From Prevotella sp. CAG:1031 (lineage in GTDB: Bacteria; Bacteroidota; Bacteroidia; Bacteroidales; Muribaculaceae): a DNA stretch of 47,199 bases. The DNA lies in contig HF985599.1 in the NCBI GenBank assembly GCA_000431215.1, positions 20,137 through 67,335 on the forward strand. Reading direction: 5' to 3'. Shown here piece by piece: positions 41,055 to 47,199 of the stretch. The notes beneath the pieces were generated by a model that saw only the letters and a program-made list of their open reading frames with translations, was not told where the DNA came from and did no database searches. The position numbers and the translations under genes were made by a program. The stretch's first letter is position 1. Every line of letters starts with the position of its first letter.

Positions 41055-41915
41055 ATGGCAACACCCACTTTTGACCAACTCCTCGAGGCCGGCTGTCACT
41101 TCGGCCACCTCAAACGCAAATGGAATCCCGCAATGGCTCCCTATATCTTCATGGAGCGCAACGGAATCCATATCATCGACCTCTACAAGACCGCTGCCAA
41201 GCTCGACGAAGCTGCCGCCGCTCTGAAGAGCATCGCCAAATCCGGCAAGAAGGTTCTCTTCGTTGCTACCAAGAAGCAGGCCAAGCAGGTTCTGGCCGAC
41301 AAGGCTTCGAGCATCAACATGCCTTACGTTGTCGAGCGCTGGCCGGGCGGCATGCTCACCAACTTCCCCACAATCCGCAAGGCAGTGAAGAAGATGTCGA
41401 CAATCGACAAAATGAGCAAAGACGGCACATTCGACAATCTCAGCAAGCGCGAGAAACTCCAGATCAGCCGTCAGCGTGCCAAACTCGAGAAGAACCTCGG
41501 TTCTATCGCCGAGCTCAACCGCCTGCCGAGCGCACTGTTTGTTGTCGACGTGCTGAAAGAGCACATCGCCGTTGCCGAAGCCAACCGTCTCGGTATCCCC
41601 GTGTTCGCAATGGTCGACACCAACTCGAACCCCAACGACGTTGATTTCGTTATCCCCTGCAACGACGACGCCAGCAAGTCGATCGAGCTCATCCTCGACA
41701 CCGTATGCGCCGCTATGGCCGAAGGTCTCGAAGAGCGCAAAGTCGAGAAAATCGACGACAAGGCTGCTGCTGAAGAAGCCGAAGAAAACGAAGAAGGAGC
41801 TGCTGCTCCGCGCCGCGAGCGCCGCCGCGTGAGCCGTCGCGAAGAGGCTCCCGCCGAGGAAGCTCCCGCAGCCGAAGAGGCTCCCGCCGCTGAGGAAGCT
41901 CCCGCCGCTGAATAA
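41055..41915 (+). CDS. rpsB: 30S ribosomal protein S2 with acidic C-terminal tail
   Basis: A 286-residue protein. The S2 core (1-225) is complete: LLEAGCHFGHLKRKWNPAMAPYIF, NGIHIIDLYKT, PGGMLTNF, LPSALFVVDVLKEHIAVAEA, GIPVFAMVDTNSNP and VIPCNDDASKSI. The rest is an extension rich in Ala, Glu, Pro and Arg, with PAAEEA-type repeats (EEAPAEEAPAAEEAPAAEEA). Bacteroidales S2 proteins commonly have an extended acidic tail; here it is about 60 residues. It follows rpsI by 122 bases and tsf follows after 36 bases. Confidence 0.97.
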   Translation: MATPTFDQLLEAGCHFGHLKRKWNPAMAPYIFMERNGIHIIDLYKTAAKLDEAAAALKSIAKSGKKVLFVATKKQAKQVLADKASSINMPYVVERWPGGMLTNFPTIRKAVKKMSTIDKMSKDGTFDNLSKREKLQISRQRAKLEKNLGSIAELNRLPSALFVVDVLKEHIAVAEANRLGIPVFAMVDTNSNPNDVDFVIPCNDDASKSIELILDTVCAAMAEGLEERKVEKIDDKAAAEEAEENEEGAAAPRRERRRVSRREEAPAEEAPAAEEAPAAEEAPAAE

Positions 41916-41951
41916 CAATCATATTTACGAACGCCAAAAAACTATATACAA

Positions 41952-42944
41952 ATGGCTGTAACAATGGCTGAAATCACCAAGCTGCGCCACCTCACCAGCG
42001 CCGGCTTGATGGACTGCAAGAAAGCCCTTGCCGAAACTAACGGCGACATCGATGCCGCTGTTGAAATCCTCCGTAAGAAAGGTCAGGCTGTCGCTGCCAA
42101 GCGCGAAGACCGTCAGGCCAGCGAAGGCTGCGTGCTCGCAGGAGCCAACGGCAACTTTGCCGCTGTGTTCGCCCTGAAGTGCGAGACCGACTTTGTTGCT
42201 AAGAACCAGGGTTTCGTAGACCTCACAAAGGCTATCCTGAAACTCGCCCTCGACAACAAAGTCAAAACTGCCGAAGAGCTCGGCAAGCTCCCGATGGACG
42301 GTCTGACCGTTGCCGACAAGATCGTTGAAGAGGTCGGCAAGACCGGCGAAAAGATGGAGATCGGCGCCTACGAGACAATCGAGGCTCCCACTGTAGCTTT
42401 CTACAACCACTTCGGCAACAAGCTCGCCGTTATTGTCGGCTTCAACCAGGCCGATGTCAACTACGAGGTCGGACACGACGTGGCAATGCAGATCGCTTCG
42501 ATGAATCCCATGGCCGTCGACCGCAACAGCGTGCCTCAGGAAACCATCGACACCGAGCTCAAAGTCGCCATCGAAAAGACCAAGGAAGAGCAGGTCAAGA
42601 AGGCTGTCGAAGCAGCCCTCAAGAAGGCCGGTCTCAATCCGAACCTTCTTGACAGCGAGGCTCACATCGAGAGCAACATCGCCAAAGGATGGCTCACCGA
42701 GGAAGAGGCTGAGAAAGGCCGCAAGATTGCTGCCGAGACAGCTGCCGCCAAGGCCGCCAATCTTCCCGAGCAGATGATTCAGAACATCGCCCAGGGACGT
42801 CTGAACAAGTTCTTCAAAGAGTCGACTCTCATGGAGCAGGAATTTGTCAAGGACGGCAAGCTCACCATCGGTCAGTATCTCGAGCAGAGCAGCAAAGGTC
42901 TCGCCGCTGTTGACTTCAAGCGCGTGAACCTCAACGAAGACTAA
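41952..42944 (+). CDS. tsf: Elongation factor Ts
   Basis: A 330-residue protein starting at ATG 41952 (a second ATG at 41964 gives MAEITKLRHLTSAG, the usual start for other phyla). It has the UBA domain (TSAGLMDCKKALAETNGDIDAAVEILRKKG), the TDFVAKN motif that contacts EF-Tu (CETDFVAKN) and the core repeats. It promotes GDP release from EF-Tu. Longer than E. coli Tsf, within the normal range for Bacteroidetes. Ends the ribosomal operon. Confidence 0.96.
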   Translation: MAVTMAEITKLRHLTSAGLMDCKKALAETNGDIDAAVEILRKKGQAVAAKREDRQASEGCVLAGANGNFAAVFALKCETDFVAKNQGFVDLTKAILKLALDNKVKTAEELGKLPMDGLTVADKIVEEVGKTGEKMEIGAYETIEAPTVAFYNHFGNKLAVIVGFNQADVNYEVGHDVAMQIASMNPMAVDRNSVPQETIDTELKVAIEKTKEEQVKKAVEAALKKAGLNPNLLDSEAHIESNIAKGWLTEEEAEKGRKIAAETAAAKAANLPEQMIQNIAQGRLNKFFKESTLMEQEFVKDGKLTIGQYLEQSSKGLAAVDFKRVNLNED

Positions 42945-42966
42945 GTCATAAACGACATACCTAAAT

Positions 42967-43001
42967 AGCGGGGACGCACCCTTTCGGGCTGCGTCCCCGC
43001 T
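42967..43001 (+). terminator. Terminator of the rpsB-tsf operon
   Basis: A perfect 12-bp stem AGCGGGGACGCA with TGCGTCCCCGCT, with an inner CCC-TTTC-GGG that extends the helix. Followed by GCATAAAAG rather than T-rich sequence, so it may also be a REP-like element. Confidence 0.75.
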
Positions 43002-43140
43002 GCATAAAAGCACAGGATTAAACGGGGTTAAACGGGAATAATCGCGCAGGATATAATTCCCCGGTTTTTATGTTGTATAACATGTTTTTGCTAAGTGGTT
43101 GCTGAGTAGTCTGTTGCTGCTATTTAACGTTCTGAAAGAG

Positions 43141-43171
43141 TTGCAGGTTTCGAAGCGAAAGATTAAATTTG
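43141..43171 (+). promoter_or_regulatory. Promoter of the secreted-repeat gene cluster
   Basis: TTG (43141-43143), 20 bases, then TAAATTTG (43164-43171), an exact -7 box. The first gene starts at GTG 43215. Confidence 0.6.
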
Positions 43172-43214
43172 TGACGTAAGAGAATATATTAGAAAACCCT
43201 TTAATACTTTTAAT

Positions 43215-44804
43215 GTGAAACGACTATCTGCAATTGCGTTTGCTTTGACAGCGCTGGCTTCGAGCGCTGTGGCACAGAGCATTGTTGTCGTCGACAAAGA
43301 CGGCAATCAGCACAAGTTCTGCACAGACTATGTTTATGACATTACTTTCGAAGTGATCGACAACCGTCCCAACTATTCGTTCTCCCAGATCGATGTCAAT
43401 CCTTACGGTGGTGTCAATGTCGGTCTCGAATTCAAGACCGCCGAAGGAGTTACGGCCGCGTTTGATCTTTGGATGGCCGATCCGTCGGTAATTCTCGCCG
43501 ACGGCACTTATACTTTCGGCGCAACCGAAGGGAACCGTATCGACATCTCCGACAGTCAGTGGACATATTTCAGCCCCGACGGAACTGCAAAGCAGGCTTT
43601 CAAGAGCGGCACAATGACCATCAGCCATAACTCGGAAGCTGTCTACACAATCAGCTTCGAGGCAGTTCTGGCAGACGGCAGCGGAGTGCGCGGCAGCTAT
43701 GAAGGCAAGCTCAACAAAATGTCGCCGATTGTCGACGTCAAGCTCATGACAATCAAACAGGTTGATATCAACGATCCGAAATCCGGAGAGTTCTATCTCA
43801 GGCTGAGCGATGCCACTTATAATTATGAAGCTGTTTTCGACCTCTTCTGTGAGGCTGGCGCCACCGCAGTCGCCGACGGCACATACACTCTCGCCGAAAC
43901 CAACGCTGCCATGACCTTCAGCGCTAAGACCGGCATTGACATTTACAACCCCTATGCCCAGCTGAAGATAACCTCTCCGATCGAGGTCAAGACCGAGGCA
44001 GGTGTCACCACAATGACAACTACCGTTGTCGACGGCGAAATAACCTACAATATCACGGCCGAGGGTGCCATCGAGTATCTCGCTCCGAAAACTCCCGAAG
44101 GCGTGAAATACAATATGGAGATATTAAAATACGACACCAGCAACATCGCACTCACATTCACTGCCGACGGTCAGCCTGAGATCAAACTCGACGTTTACTA
44201 CTCTCCCAAAGCCGAATTCTTCTATGGTGGAGTATATAATCTTGCAACAAGCGGTACGCAGTATATCAACCCCAGCTCTGTCAGATATACAAGCGTTGAT
44301 AATAAGGCAATATCGGCCGGTTCGATGGTAGTCGAACATAACGGAAACGATTATACAGTCACTTTCGAATTTACCTACGACGGCGACAAGACTATCAAGG
44401 GTTACTATCAGGGTGTTCCTAATGATTTCTTCCCTGTAAAAGACATTGTGATTACCGACGTCAAGGCCGCTGATAACGATGATCTCCAGAACGGTGAATT
44501 CTATCTTAAGTTTAATAATTCCAATTGGGACTATGATGGTGTGTTCGATCTTTTCTGTGAATCCGGTGCAACAACTATACCTGACGGGACTTACACCCTC
44601 GGAGCCGATGGCACACCTATGACATATTCCGCCAAATCTCAGGTTCAGGCATATCCTGTCGACTCTAATATTTACAAGTTTGTCAAACCAATAGTAATTG
44701 GTACAGAAGACGGCAAGCGCACGATTACTACCTCGATTGTTACCGACAAGGGTCTGACCTTTAACTTCAGCTTCAAGGGTGATATCACCTACGTTACAAA
44801 ATAA
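43215..44804 (+). CDS. Secreted protein with A-B-A-B repeat modules
   Basis: A 529-residue protein with GTG start (an ATG one codon-shift upstream runs into TGA). Signal peptide (about 1-21: KRLSAIAFALTALASSAVAQ). After an N-terminal block (SIVVVDKDGNQHKF...VYDITFEV), four beta modules follow. Modules 1 and 3 (about 53-170, 296-410) share GSMVVEHNGN/GTMTISHNSE, YTVTFEF and GYYQG/GSYEG. Modules 2 and 4 (about 171-295, 411-529) share SGEFYLRLSDATYNYEAVFDLFCEAGAT with NGEFYLKFNNSNWDYDGVFDLFCESGAT. The copies of a pair are alike, so the gene arose by duplication of an A-B unit. No known family recognised; lacks a clear T9SS end. Confidence 0.7.
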   Translation: MKRLSAIAFALTALASSAVAQSIVVVDKDGNQHKFCTDYVYDITFEVIDNRPNYSFSQIDVNPYGGVNVGLEFKTAEGVTAAFDLWMADPSVILADGTYTFGATEGNRIDISDSQWTYFSPDGTAKQAFKSGTMTISHNSEAVYTISFEAVLADGSGVRGSYEGKLNKMSPIVDVKLMTIKQVDINDPKSGEFYLRLSDATYNYEAVFDLFCEAGATAVADGTYTLAETNAAMTFSAKTGIDIYNPYAQLKITSPIEVKTEAGVTTMTTTVVDGEITYNITAEGAIEYLAPKTPEGVKYNMEILKYDTSNIALTFTADGQPEIKLDVYYSPKAEFFYGGVYNLATSGTQYINPSSVRYTSVDNKAISAGSMVVEHNGNDYTVTFEFTYDGDKTIKGYYQGVPNDFFPVKDIVITDVKAADNDDLQNGEFYLKFNNSNWDYDGVFDLFCESGATTIPDGTYTLGADGTPMTYSAKSQVQAYPVDSNIYKFVKPIVIGTEDGKRTITTSIVTDKGLTFNFSFKGDITYVTK

Positions 44805-44844
44805 CCCGAAGGCTCAAGCCATTAACTCAATATTCTGAACAATA

Positions 44845-45333
44845 ATGAAAAAAATTATCATATCGGCCATAGCAGCGGTAATGACTTGCCTGTCGGCATC
44901 TGCCGCCGAGGTTATTCTGACAACCATGGCCATCACAGCCAAAAACGGCGACGTCGTTGAACTTCAGTTTATCGACGAACCAATAGCGACGTTTACTGAC
45001 GAGAACGTGACATTTACCGATATAAACGAGCACACCCTTGTTTATCCGATGGCCGACGTCGAAAAAATCACATTCAAGTCGACAACCCATTCGGCAATCG
45101 AAGAGATCGCCGACGACGCAGCCGCCCGTTTCAGCATTTTCGTGACGAAGACAGCCGTGACTGTCGACGGCATGGAAGCCGGCTCGGCTCTGAACGTCTA
45201 TAATCTCGCCGGTCAGCTCGTGGCATCGGCAATCGCCGATGCAGCCGGTCATGCCGAAGCCTCGACAGAGTCGCTGGGCGCCGGCGTTTATGTGGTAGCC
45301 CTGCCGGGCCATTCGTTTAAATTTGTCAAATAA
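44845..45333 (+). CDS. Secreted protein with T9SS type A-like sorting end
   Basis: A 162-residue protein with a signal peptide (about 1-20). It has a short N-terminal beta domain (MAITAKNGDVVELQFIDEP...EHTLVYPMADVEKITF), also seen in the two neighbours, then a linker and the C-terminal sorting domain: LNVYNLAGQLVASAIADAAGHAEASTESLGAGVYVVALPGHSFKFVK. That ending (VYNL.G.......G......LG.G.YVV......KFVK) matches T9SS cargo type A, so this protein is a candidate to be exported and processed by PorU. It is 40 bases after the repeat protein and 17 before the next gene. Confidence 0.75.
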   Translation: MKKIIISAIAAVMTCLSASAAEVILTTMAITAKNGDVVELQFIDEPIATFTDENVTFTDINEHTLVYPMADVEKITFKSTTHSAIEEIADDAAARFSIFVTKTAVTVDGMEAGSALNVYNLAGQLVASAIADAAGHAEASTESLGAGVYVVALPGHSFKFVK

Positions 45334-45350
45334 GTAACGTCCTCTTTATC

Positions 45351-46901
45351 ATGAAGAAAACCATACTGACGGCAGTTGCCGTCGCAGCCATGTCGCTTTC
45401 CGCAGCGTCGCAGGGCTATGTAGTAAAAATAACCCCGACCGAAGGAACGCCCGAGACTTTCCCGGTCAACAGTCTCAGCGAGGTTCGTTTTGTTCCCGCT
45501 CCGCGCTATACCGACTTCAATAACGATTTTATCGGTGAATACAGCAACCGCGATAACTTCGGCGAATATGCCATCGTAATATCCAACGGGCCTGTCGATC
45601 AGACCGGCCAGCCTACCGAAGCGGGCGGAATCTCGATACTGCTTGCTCTGGTCAACGAACAGCCCGCTGATATGGACAATATATCGGTTCCGGCCGGATA
45701 CTACAGATGCAACAACGGACTCGCGCTCAAAACATGCGATATCACCCGCTCGGCTGTCCAGACCTGCGGTGAGGAAGGCGACGTTACCAATGAGCCTATT
45801 ATCGGAGGAACTGTCGACGTGCGCCGCAGCGGCGAGACCTACGACGTGCGCGCCGAGCTCACCACCATGAGCGGCATTGTCAATGCCCGTTTCCGCGGCA
45901 GAATGCCTATCGAGGCCCATATCACTTCGTCGGGCGAGTTCACCGAAGATGTAACCGCCAATATCGACGGCGCTCAGGGCCGCTTCTATGGATCGTGGAC
46001 ACGTCCGTTTGCCGACGACATGACCCTTCAGCTCTATACGGGCGACGGCACAAAGGGCTACTGGATCAACATACCCGTCAACATGCCTAAGGTAGCCGAT
46101 CCGATGAACCCCGTGCAGCATCTCGCCGACGGTGTCTATAAAATCGATCCGCGTGAGATCGTGTCGAAATACACCTATATGCCGTTTACCATGGAGCTTG
46201 GTCACGAGCTCGATATGTGGGGTAGCGTTTATCCCGTAGGAACCTATGTCATCTACACCGGCGACAATGCCGGCGAGAACCGCATGTCGCTGATCTGCGA
46301 TGGAACAATGACCGTATCCGATGGCGGCACGAAGATTTCGCTTGACCTTATCAACAAGGGAGGCAAGCATATCCGCGCCGAATATTCGGGCAACGTAACT
46401 ATCAAGAACTTCTGTGACAACGACGCGAATGAGATCAAGCCGATCGACACTCTCACGGGTGATTACGCTCTGACATTCACTTCGGTTCAGAAAGCTGTGT
46501 GCTACGCTATGGGCAGCTATGTCAAGGAAGGTCTCTATAACTACATAGTTCAGGTGACCGATCCGAATATGGCAAAGGGCGATTTCGTTCAGCTCGAACT
46601 CTGTTCGACCTCAGAGGATTTCCCCGACGGCACCTATACCATTGATGACAGCTTCACCGATTTCTCGGGTATCCGCGGTCACATGGACTACGGCGGTGTT
46701 CCCGACTTCTCGGTTGTCGGTAACCTCGAGAAATACGATGCTCAGGGCTATCAGGAAATACAGGCCTGCGTAGGCTCGGGAACGGTTACATTCGAGACTG
46801 TCGACGGAGGCAAGAAGATCACCTTCAATCTTGTTTCGGCTGACGGCCACAAGATCACCGGCACCTATACCGGCTCTATGCAGACCTTCAAAAACTATTG
46901 A
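45351..46901 (+). CDS. Secreted protein with related beta modules
   Basis: A 516-residue protein. Signal peptide (about 1-20: KKTILTAVAVAAMSLSAASQG), then the domain YVVKITPTEGTPETFPVNSLSEVRFVP, shared in form with the two upstream genes. The rest is beta-rich modules that carry the same motif set as the A-B repeat protein: LADGVYKIDPREI...GTYVIYTGDN...DGTMTVSDGGTKISLDL, and FPDGTYTIDDSF...GTVTFETVDGGKKITFNLVSADGHKITGTYTG. No enzyme motif. Last gene of the cluster; a hairpin terminator follows 20 bases later. Confidence 0.7.
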   Translation: MKKTILTAVAVAAMSLSAASQGYVVKITPTEGTPETFPVNSLSEVRFVPAPRYTDFNNDFIGEYSNRDNFGEYAIVISNGPVDQTGQPTEAGGISILLALVNEQPADMDNISVPAGYYRCNNGLALKTCDITRSAVQTCGEEGDVTNEPIIGGTVDVRRSGETYDVRAELTTMSGIVNARFRGRMPIEAHITSSGEFTEDVTANIDGAQGRFYGSWTRPFADDMTLQLYTGDGTKGYWINIPVNMPKVADPMNPVQHLADGVYKIDPREIVSKYTYMPFTMELGHELDMWGSVYPVGTYVIYTGDNAGENRMSLICDGTMTVSDGGTKISLDLINKGGKHIRAEYSGNVTIKNFCDNDANEIKPIDTLTGDYALTFTSVQKAVCYAMGSYVKEGLYNYIVQVTDPNMAKGDFVQLELCSTSEDFPDGTYTIDDSFTDFSGIRGHMDYGGVPDFSVVGNLEKYDAQGYQEIQACVGSGTVTFETVDGGKKITFNLVSADGHKITGTYTGSMQTFKNY

Positions 46902-46921
46902 TACCATTCCTCTCCAGCAAA

Positions 46922-46952
46922 CAGGCTGCGCCGCTACCCGCGACGCAGCCTG
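46922..46952 (+). terminator. Terminator of the secreted-repeat cluster
   Basis: Stem CAGGCTGCG with CGCAGCCTG, 13-base loop, followed by CGTTTTGTTT, 20 bases after the stop of the last gene. A typical intrinsic terminator. Confidence 0.8.
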
Positions 46953-47039
46953 CGTTTTGTTTCGGGGAGGCCATCGGGATTGAGCGAGATAAATCAGGAT
47001 TAATCGGGTTAGTCTTTGAGGACGCTCTGCCCCATGATA

Positions 47040-47066
47040 AAGGCCCCGGCGGGGAGCCGGGGCCTT
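47040..47066. terminator. GC-rich hairpin, likely terminator
   Basis: An 11-bp stem AAGGCCCCGGC with GCCGGGGCCTT and a 5-base loop; no long T-tract follows. It may serve a gene on the minus strand beyond the window. Confidence 0.55.
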
Positions 47067-47132
47067 CATGGTGGAGAGGGATGGGGGTATTTTATATTAC
47101 TGTCCGCTAAACTTTAGGAGGCAATAGAAAGA

Positions 47133-47165
47133 AAGGGCCGATTCCATTTGCAGGAGTCGGTCCTT
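47133..47165. terminator. Hairpin near window end
   Basis: A 13-bp stem with two G-T wobbles (47133-47145 with 47153-47165), loop ATTTGCA, followed by TTAG; on the other strand it is followed by CTTTC. Intrinsic-terminator-like. The gene it serves is not in the window. Confidence 0.55.
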
Positions 47166-47199
47166 TTAGTTTAGTTTGTGTTCGCCAAAACATATGTCT

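Larger units (their letters stand above)
46902..47199. other. Gene-free end of window
   Basis: About 300 bases with no supported gene. It holds three hairpins (46922-46952, 47040-47066, 47133-47165), which suggests a stack of terminators or repeats. A gene may begin beyond the edge. Confidence 0.6.

Noticed and set aside
47101..47199. Possible insertion-sequence end (TGTCCGCTAAAC...) at the window edge
   Set aside because: Only one end could be inside the window and no transposase is visible. The hairpin is better listed as a terminator.
1..47199. tRNA and rRNA genes
   Set aside because: No cloverleaf with GTTCGAAT-type T loop or rRNA-like sequence was recognised on reading both strands; a dedicated search was not possible.

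Overview
The window looks like a chromosomal segment of a GC-rich member of the Bacteroidales, most probably a Muribaculaceae-type gut bacterium. Four things support this. There is a SusC/SusD pair, and there are two PorU-family C25 peptidases of the type IX secretion system (T9SS). The ribosomal proteins and small lipoproteins are of Bacteroidales type. Promoters carry the Bacteroidetes -7 box TAnnTTTG close to start codons that lack obvious Shine-Dalgarno sites. The genus call is an inference; no 16S gene is present.

Layout. (1) 0-12 kb, minus strand: a compact run reading rex, degenerate FAH-like gene, PorU2-like C25 peptidase, folP, cdaA, GT39-like glycosyltransferase, vanZ-like gene, and a lipoprotein cut by the window edge; the main PorU gene lies just upstream of rex. 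(2) 12.1-13.1 kb, plus: a three-gene overlapping module (DUF3791, DUF3990 ADP-ribosyltransferase-like, small acidic protein) that resembles a toxin-antitoxin unit. (3) 13.1-19.1 kb, minus: a tripartite RND efflux operon with a PII-like gene at its end. (4) 19.2-26.3 kb, mixed strands: MINPP-type phytase, TPR protein, CYTH phosphatase, DUF5686 outer-membrane protein, BadF-type kinase, a small beta-sandwich protein, and a MntA-HepT toxin-antitoxin pair. (5) 26.4-31.3 kb, minus: an operon of C10 cysteine protease, fimbrillin-like lipoprotein and TonB-dependent receptor. (6) 31.3-32.9 kb: a 1.6-kb gene-free island of REP-like palindromes with a 518-bp inverted-repeat element inserted in one of them. 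(7) 32.9-38.6 kb, plus: SusC, SusD and a Calx-beta-like lipoprotein, closed by a strong terminator. (8) 38.6-39.8 kb: acyl-ACP thioesterase (plus) and a small secreted protein (minus), separated by a bidirectional terminator. (9) 39.9-43.0 kb, plus: rplM-rpsI-rpsB-tsf behind a structured leader. (10) 43.2-46.9 kb, plus: three secreted proteins built of related beta modules, one with a T9SS-like C-terminal sorting domain.

How the parts fit. The envelope theme dominates. The two C25 enzymes are likely to process T9SS cargo, and several proteins here (C10 protease, the 162-residue protein, the 24.8-kb protein) end in sequences that resemble such cargo signals. The SusCD and TonB-receptor operons would handle nutrient capture at the outer membrane. 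The best candidates for something new are the 518-bp element nested in a REP pair, the DUF3791/DUF3990 triple module, the conserved-looking but metal-site-less FAH-like gene between rex and PorU2, and the A-B-A-B repeat protein cluster.
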